From positions 2,108,001 to 2,172,000 of the forward strand of contig NZ_CP011390.1 in NCBI RefSeq assembly GCF_001644645.1: a stretch of 64,000 bases of DNA, read 5' to 3'. Made by a program: the position numbers and the translations under genes. This DNA is from Flavisolibacter tropicus. Lineage in GTDB: Bacteria; Bacteroidota; Bacteroidia; Chitinophagales; Chitinophagaceae. Of this stretch, positions 1-10,193 are shown piece after piece. The notes beneath the pieces were generated by a model. It was not told the origin of the DNA and ran no database searches. It saw only the letters and a program-made list of their open reading frames with translations. The first letter of the stretch is position 1, and every line of letters starts with the position of its first letter.

Positions 1-3000
1 TAGAGCAATGGCTTCATCTCGTGTTTCGCTGTAAAAACTACCACCTGTTTGCTGCACAGAGTATTCACCACTAAAGGAAGCCGGCAAGAAAGAAGTAAAT
101 GCACGCTTGTCGCCACCAATGGCATAAGCTGCAGACAGCAAATAACGGCCATCTAATGCCAACAATTGCGGATTGGCCTTATAATAGTTCATCGCGGATA
201 CCTGAGTGCGATTAGCCATTGCCAGTACATACAAACTATACGATACTTCTTTAGGAGCGATCTTACGATTCTGATTGCGGTTATAATAGTACTGGATGGT
301 CTCCTTTGTTTTCAGGCGATTAGACAAATAACCCAGCATTGTTTCCAATAAACTAGCATCTACATCGTATCCTGCCTTTTTCGCTTCCAACAGGAAGTGG
401 GCCGCATAAGTAGTAGTCCACCAATCTTCTTTACCCTCGCCATCCCACAACGTAACCGCACCATTATACAGCTGCCGCATTTTGATCTTGCGAATAGCTT
501 CCATAATATTGGTAACGGCATTCTGCTTGTTATTGCCTTTCATGTTTAGCATATCGGCCATATCACCATAATACAACTGCGGGAAAGCCGCAGATACCGT
601 TTGCTCCGTACAGCCATAGGGATATTGTACCAGGTAGCGTAGCTGATCCGCAATTTCTACTACCGGAGAACGACTAACTACAATTTCATAATCGGTACTT
701 GCAGGCATGAAATCATTTTGTGCCAATGTAATTCGCTGTGTAGTTCCCCCCACTATTGATCCACTACCTGTTTGCTTTTGCAATGTAGAAGGTGGACGTA
801 CTGCAATCTCCGTTTCTTCCCTAAACTGCTCTCCCAGAGCCTTTACAACAACATTTACCTTACCGATATTAATGGCTTGATCTGCCACAATCTGGAAAGT
901 AGCCTTGGCTTCTGCATTAGGCTGCATATAAATGTTTTGTGCGGTACTACTAATCACTTTCATAGGTCCACTTACATTAATTGACACCTGTCCTGTGGCG
1001 GGCTTAGTGGAGGTATTGCTTAATGTAACTGGTACAATAGCTGTATCGCCTGGACTTAAAAACCGTGGCAGTGAGCTGCTGATCACAATAGGATCTGCCA
1101 CTGTCATAGTAGCTTCTGCTGCTCCAAATTGTTCTTCTTTTGATGCTACTGCCATTAAGCGTACTTGTCCATTGAATTGTGGTAAAGCAATATCAAACGT
1201 AGCGTTACCACTTCCATCTGTTTTACGCACGCCACTCCAATACGACAATATCTTAACCCGCTTAGCTGGCATAGGGTTAACCCGTTTGTCCATATCCATA
1301 CCACCATCACCACCGGTGCTACTCAAGCGGGCACGTAATTCCGGGAATAGCAACGGATACATATCATAGGGCATTACTTCTAATGCTCGCTTCTGATAAT
1401 AATACTCATAAGGATTGGGTGTTTGAAAGTCTGTTACCTGCAATACACCATTATCAACAGCAGCCAAGGTAACAAAGCTGTTGGGTGCTGCCTTTACAGT
1501 AACCCGCTGACTTTTCTGTGAACGTGAGGACTGCGGCGCACTTATCTGTACAGCAATCTTGCGGCTGCGTTCTTCTACTTTTACATTCTGAAAACCATGT
1601 GCAACTGTCAATGGAATATCCGAAACCTCATGCGGCTTGAACAGGGTGGCTGTTATGTAAACATTAGGCACATGTGTGCCATCCAGCTTTACATCCATAC
1701 TTGCCGTACGCTTAACCACATCAATGTATTGATGTGAGATCACACCATCTCTTTCCAATGTCACCAGCATACGACCGCTAAAGGGTGTTTTGAATAATAC
1801 TTTTGCCACATCACCGCTATTATAGCTTTCCTTATCCAACTCTATATCCACATTCCCCTCATTGTTTACTTCAAAAGAGGCATTGTCTGCACCCCATGAA
1901 CCATAACTGTAAAAGCTTTTGCTTACATAGGCATTGGCACCAGGCCTAGAAATGCGTATCTCATAATCACCAGGAGAACGAGGCACAAAGTTGTAGGCAG
2001 TTCCATTCCCAACTTCCATTTCCCGTTCGGCCATCACTTTATCCTGGCGTTGCGACTCGTATCGGAAGTAGCTACCATTTTTCACCAGCACTGTTTTATA
2101 CTCGTGTTTGATCACTTGAATCCTGGCAGAGGCTGAAGCAACAGCTCCATCCCTATTTACAGACAAGAGATTAAACCGCACAGGCTGATTCAATGAATAA
2201 TAGTAGAAGCCATCGTCTTTAATACCATGAAACACTTCCTGTGTATAGATATCTGCACTAGCGCGTCGACTTACAGGCCGACCTGTTTCATCAAACACTG
2301 TTGTATAAAAATTGGCTTGTAACAACCCAACATTAGAATACATCTCCGGCACCTCATAGGTCTCTATAGCATTACCGGCAGCATCTGTCTGTCCTTGCTT
2401 TACTACTTTATCAAAAAAGCTTTCGCTATTAGCCAGTGCAAACTCATAATCAGGAAAGTTCTTAGCATAAAAAGCTTTTTGCTTTACCTGGATCTCTGTT
2501 TCATAATTACGGTTAGCAGCAGGCGGCCCAAAGAAGTTAACCGCATTTACCTGCAGTGTAGCGCCGTCACCTGGACGCAAAGCTGTTTTATTCAACTTAG
2601 CAGAAACCTTGATGCGATCAGGCACAAACTCTTCGATCATGAAGTTCTTAGACGCCAACAATACGTCTGTAGCACTATATACTTCCAACAAATAACTACC
2701 GGTAATAGCAGCAGGAGAAATATCAATATTTCCATCCGTTATACCTCCGGCATTTACTGTTTTGCGAAAGGTCTTCAGCTCCTTGCCATTAGGCAGTAAG
2801 AATTTCATTTTTATGGGAATCTCGCCAGGACTTTTCCATTTGCGATCGCGTACTAGCACGGCAAAGTTTACTTTCTCACCTGGCCGATAGATATCACGCT
2901 CTGCATAAACAAAAGCATCAAGGCCTGTAGCATTATTGCGCTTACCACCTACATCAAAACGCGAGAGATTTACTTTAGTATTATTGAAAGGCAAATAGGT

Positions 3001-4641
3001 GAAGTCGTCTGCAGTTTTAGCAATTATCATTGCCGGCTTAAAGCCTGCTATCTCTTTTCGAGGCAAGGGCACTTCCGCTACGCCATCTGCATTGGTAGCA
3101 GCAGTACCTAAGAGTTGGTTATTACTACCGTAGATATTAATGGTTACACCGTTAACAGCGCCTGCCGTTTTAATAGAGTTGGCAAATACTAACATCTTTT
3201 CCTGGCCCTGCTTGGCAATCAATCCAATATCTGACAAGGAAATAAAACGACTGTCCTGCACCCAATAATCCTTGACTGAACGCAGCATTACATGATAAAC
3301 ACCTTTCAAATCGGGGAGTCGGTCTTCAAACTGCGAAATATTAAGAATGCGCCCATTTCCTGACTTTGGCAGCGTACGCGTATCAAGCTCTTTACTAAAT
3401 ACTACATCGCCTGCTATAGCATCTGAATAGTTATCGTAATAGCCTTCCTCTTCATAACTGGCATAGGAAGGTTCTGCATCTTCTTTAGGCCTATAGCCAT
3501 AGCGCTGTGCCATTAACAGGTTGTTCTCATAGATCTTGGAAATGATCAACTTTACCTTAGGTGTATTGGTAATGCGCACTTCTATATTTCCGCCACCCTT
3601 TTTAGAAAGATATACCCCCTTGCTATTGGTAAATTTCACCTCTGACTCCAACTCTCCAAAGGCCACATTGCCGCTGTATTCTTCTTTCAACACACCGCCA
3701 ATACGGCCTCGCAATCCTTTGGCAATGGTAAGCGCATAGGTATTTTCAGCATCAAACTTATCACTGCGTAGCAACACCCCATTATCAGTATACTCCACCC
3801 GGTAGGCCACCGCCGGCTCAAACTTGATCAAGGAAGTCAAGTTTTCTCCTACCAGCTGCTGACTTGTGCTAATGCGTACAATACCTTCCGTGCCATCGTG
3901 CTCCGATTGCACATCATTAATGTTTAAAACATAAGGCGATGGTATGGATAACAATGTTTGAATGGGCTCACTTGTGGCATCTTGTCCCCCATCGGGCTTT
4001 ATGCCTTTGTCAATGAATACCTTCGCTTCATAGTCCTTATCCTCTCCCTTAAAACCATTCAACCTTAGAAGGAGTTCATTCGTTGCAGATGCCGACTGAA
4101 ACGCACTTTCAATCGTAGTGCCTTCCACCTCTACCTTCAATTTATCTTTTACATCTTCTGGCTTTACAGGATAATTAAAGGCTAGCATTAATTGCGGCAC
4201 AGCTACCCGGCTAGCTTCATCCTGCAGCACCCAGGTAACCTGGGCATCATTGAGCTGTAATGGTGCGGTATAAAAACTTACTTTATTAGCATCGCGTACT
4301 TTATCATACTTGCTATAGCGCAATACATCATCATGAATGGTAGCTTTATAAGTAGTAGCCGGCTTCAATGGCTTTGATGGTGAAAACACCAATTGGTCAG
4401 GCCCTTCCCAACGGAAACGTCCTGGTATTTTAGGTTCAAAAGAAATGTACTCGGTAGAGTCCCAGTTGTTCAGCAGCGAATCGGCTATCAGGGATTTATT
4501 GAATCGAAAGACTAAGTTGCCCAACTGAGGCACTTCGCCTTTGGCATTAGTATAATCCAGTGCTATATAGTTACGGTTACAGGAGGCAATGATAATGGCA
4601 ACCACACAACAGATGAATGCCATTAATGGTTTGATACGCAT
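1..4641 (-). CDS. alpha-2-macroglobulin family lipoprotein (3' end outside window)
   Basis: Large envelope protein of the bacterial alpha-2-macroglobulin family, thought to trap attacking proteases in the periplasm. The gene reads leftward from an ATG at 4641 and is still open at position 1, so 1547 residues are visible and the C-terminus is missing. A lipobox (I-A-S-C, Cys21) follows a hydrophobic leader, so it is a predicted lipoprotein. The family hallmark (S-Y-G-S-W-G, about residue 912) is present, then the A2M domain near 1150 and an intact thioester motif C-T-E-Q at 1344-1347 in the context YPYGCTEQ. It diverges from pbpC, the classic partner: the protein is thought to guard the wall that PbpC repairs. 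Identity is firm; only the length is unknown. Confidence 0.93.
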   Translation of the reverse strand, partial: MRIKPLMAFICCVVAIIIASCNRNYIALDYTNAKGEVPQLGNLVFRFNKSLIADSLLNNWDSTEYISFEPKIPGRFRWEGPDQLVFSPSKPLKPATTYKATIHDDVLRYSKYDKVRDANKVSFYTAPLQLNDAQVTWVLQDEASRVAVPQLMLAFNYPVKPEDVKDKLKVEVEGTTIESAFQSASATNELLLRLNGFKGEDKDYEAKVFIDKGIKPDGGQDATSEPIQTLLSIPSPYVLNINDVQSEHDGTEGIVRISTSQQLVGENLTSLIKFEPAVAYRVEYTDNGVLLRSDKFDAENTYALTIAKGLRGRIGGVLKEEYSGNVAFGELESEVKFTNSKGVYLSKKGGGNIEVRITNTPKVKLIISKIYENNLLMAQRYGYRPKEDAEPSYASYEEEGYYDNYSDAIAGDVVFSKELDTRTLPKSGNGRILNISQFEDRLPDLKGVYHVMLRSVKDYWVQDSRFISLSDIGLIAKQGQEKMLVFANSIKTAGAVNGVTINIYGSNNQLLGTAATNADGVAEVPLPRKEIAGFKPAMIIAKTADDFTYLPFNNTKVNLSRFDVGGKRNNATGLDAFVYAERDIYRPGEKVNFAVLVRDRKWKSPGEIPIKMKFLLPNGKELKTFRKTVNAGGITDGNIDISPAAITGSYLLEVYSATDVLLASKNFMIEEFVPDRIKVSAKLNKTALRPGDGATLQVNAVNFFGPPAANRNYETEIQVKQKAFYAKNFPDYEFALANSESFFDKVVKQGQTDAAGNAIETYEVPEMYSNVGLLQANFYTTVFDETGRPVSRRASADIYTQEVFHGIKDDGFYYYSLNQPVRFNLLSVNRDGAVASASARIQVIKHEYKTVLVKNGSYFRYESQRQDKVMAEREMEVGNGTAYNFVPRSPGDYEIRISRPGANAYVSKSFYSYGSWGADNASFEVNNEGNVDIELDKESYNSGDVAKVLFKTPFSGRMLVTLERDGVISHQYIDVVKRTASMDVKLDGTHVPNVYITATLFKPHEVSDIPLTVAHGFQNVKVEERSRKIAVQISAPQSSRSQKSQRVTVKAAPNSFVTLAAVDNGVLQVTDFQTPNPYEYYYQKRALEVMPYDMYPLLFPELRARLSSTGGDGGMDMDKRVNPMPAKRVKILSYWSGVRKTDGSGNATFDIALPQFNGQVRLMAVASKEEQFGAAEATMTVADPIVISSSLPRFLSPGDTAIVPVTLSNTSTKPATGQVSINVSGPMKVISSTAQNIYMQPNAEAKATFQIVADQAINIGKVNVVVKALGEQFREETEIAVRPPSTLQKQTGSGSIVGGTTQRITLAQNDFMPASTDYEIVVSRSPVVEIADQLRYLVQYPYGCTEQTVSAAFPQLYYGDMADMLNMKGNNKQNAVTNIMEAIRKIKMRQLYNGAVTLWDGEGKEDWWTTTYAAHFLLEAKKAGYDVDASLLETMLGYLSNRLKTKETIQYYYNRNQNRKIAPKEVSYSLYVLAMANRTQVSAMNYYKANPQLLALDGRYLLSAAYAIGGDKRAFTSFLPASFSGEYSVQQTGGSFYSETRDEAIAL

Positions 4642-4753
4642 ATAGGGATTTTGAATGTCAGTATTGGGAGATTGTTAAATTAAATGATCTTATTCCTAAT
4701 CTTGTAAAGAAGTAAGAAATTCGATAAGAACTAACGCTACGGAGGATGACTCA

Positions 4754-7102
4754 ATGAGTCCATATAATTTAAAGCGATTGCGAGAGAAAATTACAAAGCA
4801 AAAACTGATTTTGTTTGTTAAAAGAAGTTTAATTGTAACCGTTATTGGTTTCCTTGTATTCCTCTTGCTCAATTGGATATTCCCCTTGCCCGACAAGATT
4901 GATTATTCTACTATTGTCACCGACGATAAAGGCGAGCTCATCAATGCGTTCCTCACCAAGGACGATAAGTGGCGCATGAAAACAGAACTGAATGAGATAT
5001 CTCCCCTATTAAAAAAAACAATCATACAAAAGGAAGATCAATACTTCTACTACCACCCTGGTATTAATATCATGGCCATAAGTCGCGCAGCCTTTAATAA
5101 CCTGGTAAAAGGCCAGCGTACTTCTGGTGCATCTACCATCACTATGCAAGTGGCGCGAGCATTGGAACAACGACCACGCACCATTGGCGCCAAGCTTATT
5201 GAAACCTACCGGGCTTTTCAATTGGAGTGGAAATACAGCAAGGATGAAATATTACAACTTTATCTAAACCTTGTGCCCTATGGTAGTAATATAGAAGGTG
5301 TAAAATCGGCCTCTTTACTTTATTTCAAAAAGAACCCTGATCACTTATCATTAGCAGAAATTACGGCACTATCTATCATCCCTAACCGACCTTCTTCGCT
5401 AGTTATTGGAAAGAATAATGATCTTATCATAAAAGAACGTAATAAATGGCTGCACCGTTTTGCTGCATCGGATGTATTTACACAAAAGGAAATTGAAGAC
5501 GCACTGGCTGAACCTTTGCAGGCTACGCGTAACGTGGTACCACACTTTGCCCCACACCTTTCTTATAAACTCAATCAACAAAGTAGCGACCATACCATAC
5601 ACACTACCATCAACCTTAATAAACAGCTTAAGATAGAAAAGCTAACAGAAGACTATATACGAACACTACGGCTTAACAATATTCGCAATGCAGCTGTGAT
5701 AGTAGTAGATAACAAAACCCACAATGTTATTTCATATGTAGGGTCAGCAGGTTTCTTTGATACAACAGATGGAGGACAAGTAAATGGTGCTGCGGCTATT
5801 CGTCAACCCGGTAGTACACTCAAGCCATTACTTTATGGACTATGTATGGATGAAGGCTTTATAACGCCTAAATCCGTTTTGAATGATGTACCCATAAATT
5901 ACAATGGCTATGCGCCGGAGAACTATGATCAAAAGTTCAATGGCTTTGTTACGACAGAATATGCTTTGGAACAATCACTGAATATTCCTGCAGTAAAAAG
6001 CCTGAAACAGCTAGGTAAAGAAAAACTGATTAGCAAACTAATAGCTGCTGATTTTACCCAAGTAGCCAAAGACCAAAACAAACTGGGACTTTCATTGATA
6101 TTAGGTGGCTGTGGTACTTCTCTGGAACAATTAACCGGCTTGTTTGCCTCCTTTGCCAACAACGGCACTTACGCCCCCATTTCTTTTATACAAAACACAA
6201 AGCCTGTAAAAAAGGTCCAGCTCTTATCGCCAAGTGCTAATTACCTCATCACGGGCATTCTCTCCAAGATCAACCGCCCCGATTTTCCCTTAAACTGGCA
6301 AGCCACAGAGCATATGCCCAAGATAGCATGGAAGACCGGCACCTCTTACGGCCGCAAAGACGCCTGGAGTATTGGTTTCAACAAACAATACACGGTGGGT
6401 GTTTGGGTGGGCAATTTCTCAGGCGCTGGGGCACCCGAGCTGAGTGGCGCGAATACGGCAACTCCGCTTCTCTTTAAAATTTTCAACACCATAGATTACG
6501 CCAATAACGGAGACTGGTTTACGCCACCTGCGGCGTTGGATATACGGCAGGTATGTACTGAAACAGGATTACCACCCGGACCTAATTGCACCAACCTGAT
6601 CCTCGATCATTTTATTCCTCTTATCAGCACTACGGCTACTTGTCAGCACGTACAAGAAATTAAAGTTGCACCTGACGAATCGATCTCCTATTGTACCACC
6701 TGTGCACCACAAGAAGGCTATATCAAAAAATTGTATCGAGTGGTAGCGCCTGAGATGCAAGATTATTTTCACCAAAATAACATTGCCTTTAAAGCCATTC
6801 CGCCTCACAATCCGGCTTGCGAAAAAGTATTCAAAGGTGAAGGCCCCATTATTACATCACCTACAAATGGCAGTGAATATTATATCAACCAAAATGATCC
6901 TGAGCCTTTACAGCTAACCGCCAATACAGCCAATGATGTCAACAAAGTGTATTGGTATATTAATGACGAGTTTTATAAAGCTGCAGCAGCTGGCGACAAA
7001 CCCTTCTTTGTACCCACGGAAGGCCCTGTAAAGATCTCTTGCACCGACGACAAGGGCCGCACCCGGAATATTTTAATAAGAGTAAAGTATGTAAAGTTGT
7101 AG
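4754..7102 (+). CDS. pbpC: penicillin-binding protein 1C (bifunctional transglycosylase/transpeptidase)
   Basis: Class A penicillin-binding protein of the PbpC type, 782 residues. It polymerises glycan strands and cross-links peptides on the outer face of the inner membrane. A single membrane anchor spans residues 24-44. The GT51 glycosyltransferase domain follows, with the catalytic Glu in E-D-Q at 94-96. The transpeptidase domain has all three motifs: S-T-L-K (Ser354, Lys357), S-L-N (408-410) and K-T-G-T (527-530). The last ~90 residues fit the BiPBP_C domain characteristic of PbpC. The gene starts 112 bp from the divergent alpha-2-macroglobulin gene. PbpC with alpha-2-macroglobulin is a well-known conserved pairing. 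Confidence 0.95.
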   Translation: MSPYNLKRLREKITKQKLILFVKRSLIVTVIGFLVFLLLNWIFPLPDKIDYSTIVTDDKGELINAFLTKDDKWRMKTELNEISPLLKKTIIQKEDQYFYYHPGINIMAISRAAFNNLVKGQRTSGASTITMQVARALEQRPRTIGAKLIETYRAFQLEWKYSKDEILQLYLNLVPYGSNIEGVKSASLLYFKKNPDHLSLAEITALSIIPNRPSSLVIGKNNDLIIKERNKWLHRFAASDVFTQKEIEDALAEPLQATRNVVPHFAPHLSYKLNQQSSDHTIHTTINLNKQLKIEKLTEDYIRTLRLNNIRNAAVIVVDNKTHNVISYVGSAGFFDTTDGGQVNGAAAIRQPGSTLKPLLYGLCMDEGFITPKSVLNDVPINYNGYAPENYDQKFNGFVTTEYALEQSLNIPAVKSLKQLGKEKLISKLIAADFTQVAKDQNKLGLSLILGGCGTSLEQLTGLFASFANNGTYAPISFIQNTKPVKKVQLLSPSANYLITGILSKINRPDFPLNWQATEHMPKIAWKTGTSYGRKDAWSIGFNKQYTVGVWVGNFSGAGAPELSGANTATPLLFKIFNTIDYANNGDWFTPPAALDIRQVCTETGLPPGPNCTNLILDHFIPLISTTATCQHVQEIKVAPDESISYCTTCAPQEGYIKKLYRVVAPEMQDYFHQNNIAFKAIPPHNPACEKVFKGEGPIITSPTNGSEYYINQNDPEPLQLTANTANDVNKVYWYINDEFYKAAAAGDKPFFVPTEGPVKISCTDDKGRTRNILIRVKYVKL

Positions 7103-7248
7103 GACCGCAGATTTAAGGGATTAATTGGATTGGCAGGATTTCAGTCCACTTGTGTAACCGTTTGCTGTATTATATAAAGCGTTACAATGTACTGGTAAGA
7201 GATGGTCGGCCTACCCTTTGCTTAGGAATTGCAAGGCCCATCGTCTCC

Positions 7249-7340
7249 CTTTCTTCGGAACCGCTTCGAGATTGCTTCGAGATTTGTTCGAAGAGTCCCG
7301 AAGCGTTCCCGAACAAGCCTCGAAGCGGTTCCGAAGAAAG
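7249..7340. repeat. 11-nt periodic array with 22-bp perfect inverted-repeat ends
   Basis: Positions 7249-7270 and 7319-7340 are perfect 22-bp inverted repeats. The whole 92-bp block is built of ~11-nt units: CTTCG-type cores start near 7253, 7264 and 7275, a TTCGAAG pivot lies near 7287, and complementary CGAAG/CGAAC cores lie near 7299, 7310, 7321 and 7332. An inner pair (7284-7290 with 7310-7316) extends the fold. A transcript could form one long hairpin. Function unknown: structured RNA, miniature mobile element and protein-binding array are all possible. Confidence 0.8.
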
Positions 7341-7384
7341 ATGCGAAAACAGGTAGAGAAAAGGTACACCTTAGTTAAGAGTCT

Positions 7385-7465
7385 ACTACTGGCAATACGG
7401 CCGATAGTGGGTGGCAGGTTGCAACCATTCACTTTTATCTAAACCTTTCAGTATTTGCCAGTAGT
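7385..7465. repeat. inverted repeat around a 52-bp centre
   Basis: ACTACTGGCAATAC at 7385-7398 is matched, with one extra base, by the reverse complement of 7451-7465. It lies 45 bp beyond the 11-nt array, so the two may belong to one element. No gene lies between the arms. Confidence 0.6.
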
Positions 7466-7624
7466 GGGTTAGCTAAATTGGAAACTGTTAGAAAACCCTT
7501 CAATTTGTCAAGGTTTTCAAAACACCTAAGGCTTTAAAATGAAATTTGGGTGCCTATAGTTATAGAATTACCGATACCAGGCTTTTCTTTCCATTGCCAA
7601 AAGCCATATGTAAATAAACCTTTT

Positions 7625-7660
7625 TATAAAAAGAAACGCCCTACCGATTGATAGAGCGTT
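7625..7660 (-). terminator. terminator of the GIN-domain gene
   Basis: Read leftward, a 9-bp stem with one mismatch (7652-7660 with 7635-7643) is followed by a T-rich run. It lies just past the stop of the leftward gene at 7693. Confidence 0.6.
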
Positions 7661-7692
7661 GTTTGAAAAGACTTATTTTTTTCTGAAAAGAC

Positions 7693-8415
7693 TTAATCTA
7701 CTTTATGAATTTTACCAGATCCAACAATGCTTTGTTTGATAGCAGGATTGCCTTTATAGTTAACATTGCCTGAGCCAGCCACACTTACATCCAGCTGCTT
7801 GCTGGCAAATACGTCTGCGTCGCCACTGCCAGCAATATCAAGATCGCTATTTTCAGATAAAAGATCGAAAGCTTTTAGTTTTCCACTGCCACTAATATCG
7901 CCATTGAATGTTCGAGTATTACCTCTTAATAGTGCAGATCCACTACCGCTAATTTCCGTCTTTACAGTAGGCGCATCTACGTCCAGATTAGCATCACCGC
8001 TACCAGAAATATCAATACCCAATTGGGAGGCATTGGTGATCTTAGTTTGAGAAATCAATTTACCGCTACCAGACACGGCCAACTGTGTATAATTAGGAGC
8101 TGTTATATAAACCTTTACAGAACCGCTAGAATGGATGTTGTAATTGTCTTTAAAATGGACTTCCAGCTCATCACCCTCCTTTTCTGTTACTATGTACTCC
8201 ATTAAGTTCTCATCGGCCTCTACTTTAACATCAAAAGTGTTGCCCTGGGATACATATACATTGAAACCACCTTGCAGGTCTACAGCATTAAAGTCTGTAA
8301 TTGTACGTTGCTGTGTAATAACATTTCCGTTTCCAGAAACCCGTTTACCGCCTATAAATGTGCAAGCCCCAAAAGCCAGAACAAAAGCAACAAAAGCCAA
8401 GCTAATATCTCTCAT
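7693..8415 (-). CDS. GIN-domain (DUF2807) lipoprotein
   Basis: 240-residue exported protein with the head GIN domain (DUF2807), a right-handed beta-helix-like fold common in Bacteroidota envelope proteins and often described as a putative adhesin head. A hydrophobic leader ends in a lipobox (F-G-A-C, Cys18), so it is a predicted lipoprotein. The rest is a run of short repeats carrying G-S-G or S-G-S-G turns every ~20 residues (for example near 114, 137, 157, 176 and 196), as expected for stacked beta-helix rungs. It stands alone, with its own terminator. The ligand is unknown. Confidence 0.85.
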   Translation of the reverse strand: MRDISLAFVAFVLAFGACTFIGGKRVSGNGNVITQQRTITDFNAVDLQGGFNVYVSQGNTFDVKVEADENLMEYIVTEKEGDELEVHFKDNYNIHSSGSVKVYITAPNYTQLAVSGSGKLISQTKITNASQLGIDISGSGDANLDVDAPTVKTEISGSGSALLRGNTRTFNGDISGSGKLKAFDLLSENSDLDIAGSGDADVFASKQLDVSVAGSGNVNYKGNPAIKQSIVGSGKIHKVD

Positions 8416-8609
8416 AAGTATGTGTTTACCGTTTTAGACGCCGGCAATAATGCCGAGGTTACAAATGTTATAAACATTTTCAAAAAAAACCAAACTAGCT
8501 CCTGCAAGCACAACTAATAATACAATTCATCATTAATTAACATGGCTGAAAGGCCTGAAAAACGGGTTTAAAGTCAGCTTTCTGCTTGATTTCTTACCTT
8601 CACACCCGC

Positions 8610-10145
8610 ATGACTGAAAAGATTATAATCCTCGATTTCGGCTCTCAGTATACGCAGCTGATTGCTCGTGCTGTTAGAGAAGCCAATGTTTATTGTGAAA
8701 TCATACCTTTTTCTAAAAAGGTTTCGTTTGACGACAGTATAAAGGGAGTGATCCTTTCAGGTTCCCCTTTTTCAGTAAATGACGCCAATGCGCCGCAGGT
8801 TGATGTGAAGGCATTGACCAACGAAAGGCCCGTATTAGGCATCTGCTACGGTGCCCAGTTAACAGCCCAGCAGTATGGTGGCAGTGTAGAGCGTAGTAAT
8901 AAGCGGGAATATGGTCGTGCCTACCTGCATTTGGAAAAGGACGACGCCTTGTTGCACAACATTACCCCGGCATCTCAGGTATGGATGAGCCATGGTGATT
9001 CCATTAAAAACCTTCCTGACAATTTTGAACTGCTGGCTACTACCGACAGTATTCCTGTAGCGGCTTTTCGTCAAAAAGAAGGAGAGACACAACCATTGTA
9101 TGGTCTGCAATTTCACCCGGAAGTATATCACTCTATAGAGGGTAAAAAGATCCTGCAGAACTTCTTAATAAACATTTGTGGCTGTAGCCAAGACTGGACA
9201 CCAGCGCACTTCATTACTGATACTGTTGAAGCACTGAAGCAGCAAATTGGCGATCAAAAAGTGATCATGGCGCTGAGTGGTGGTGTGGATTCTACCGTAG
9301 CAGCCGTTTTGATCAACAAAGCCATTGGTGATCGCCTGCATGGCATTTTTGTAGATAATGGCGTATTACGTAAGGATGAATTTGAATCGGTTTTGGAAAC
9401 TTATAAAACCCTTGGATTAAACGTAAAAGGTATCAATGCCAAACAACGTTTTTATGACGCGTTAGCTGGCAAAACCGATCCGGAAGAAAAGCGTAAAACT
9501 ATTGGAGGCCTATTCATTGATGTATTCCAGGATGCTGCGAATGAAGATAAAGACGCTACGTTCTTAGGACAAGGTACTATTTACCCGGATGTAATTGAAA
9601 GCGTATCGGTACACGGCCCTTCTGTAACCATCAAATCGCACCATAACGTAGGAGGCCTACCCGAAAAAATGCACCTGAAGCTGGTAGAGCCATTGCGTTC
9701 TTTGTTTAAAGACGAGGTGCGTCGTGTAGGTCGCGAATTGGGTATTCCGGATGATCTGATCAACCGCCATCCTTTCCCTGGACCCGGCTTAGCTATTCGT
9801 ATTTTAGGAGAGATCACCCCTGACCGCGTAGCATTATTACAAGCCGCTGATGACGTATATGTTAAAGCATTAAAGAAGCACAACCTATATGCAACGGTAT
9901 GGCAGGCAGGAGCAATCTTATTACCAATACGTAGTGTAGGGGTTATGGGTGACGAACGTACCTACGAATACACTATAGCCTTACGGGCAGTAACCAGTGT
10001 AGATGGTATGACAGCCGATTGGGCGCATTTGCCTTACGACTTCCTGGCTACAGTATCTAATGAGATCATAAACAATGTAAGAGGTATTAACCGCGTTGTA
10101 TATGATATCAGCAGTAAGCCGCCGGCAACTATTGAATGGGAATAA
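8610..10145 (+). CDS. guaA: GMP synthase (glutamine-hydrolysing)
   Basis: Converts XMP to GMP with glutamine and ATP, the last step of guanine nucleotide synthesis; cytosolic. Residues 1 to ~190 form the class I glutamine amidotransferase with the nucleophile Cys79 in G-I-C-Y-G-A and the H-P-E motif further on. The ATP pyrophosphatase domain follows, with the P-loop S-G-G-V-D-S-T, and the C-terminal dimerisation domain ends in T-I-E-W-E. I chose the ATG at 8610 (511 residues) because the family begins with [12 protein letters not shown]; an in-frame codon at 8586 would add eight unrelated residues. Confidence 0.97.
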   Translation: MTEKIIILDFGSQYTQLIARAVREANVYCEIIPFSKKVSFDDSIKGVILSGSPFSVNDANAPQVDVKALTNERPVLGICYGAQLTAQQYGGSVERSNKREYGRAYLHLEKDDALLHNITPASQVWMSHGDSIKNLPDNFELLATTDSIPVAAFRQKEGETQPLYGLQFHPEVYHSIEGKKILQNFLINICGCSQDWTPAHFITDTVEALKQQIGDQKVIMALSGGVDSTVAAVLINKAIGDRLHGIFVDNGVLRKDEFESVLETYKTLGLNVKGINAKQRFYDALAGKTDPEEKRKTIGGLFIDVFQDAANEDKDATFLGQGTIYPDVIESVSVHGPSVTIKSHHNVGGLPEKMHLKLVEPLRSLFKDEVRRVGRELGIPDDLINRHPFPGPGLAIRILGEITPDRVALLQAADDVYVKALKKHNLYATVWQAGAILLPIRSVGVMGDERTYEYTIALRAVTSVDGMTADWAHLPYDFLATVSNEIINNVRGINRVVYDISSKPPATIEWE

Positions 10146-10193
10146 GGACCGCTGACGAGAAGGATTATTTAAGGATTAACACAGATTATCATA

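Larger units (their letters stand above)
7103..7692. other. 590-bp intergenic stretch with palindromic arrays
   Basis: No convincing gene between pbpC and the GIN-domain lipoprotein. The open frames here on both strands are low-complexity products of the palindromic array at 7249-7340 (Arg/Ser/Glu-rich). The stretch also holds a second inverted repeat (7385-7465) and the terminator of the leftward GIN-domain gene (7625-7660). Confidence 0.6.

Noticed and set aside
1..4641. Several rightward frames (for example 932-1369, 2395-2799)
   Set aside because: They are antisense shadows of the long leftward macroglobulin gene.
7211..7442. Overlapping frames on both strands across the 11-nt array
   Set aside because: The coding potential comes from the palindromic repeat itself; no start context and Arg/Ser-rich low complexity.
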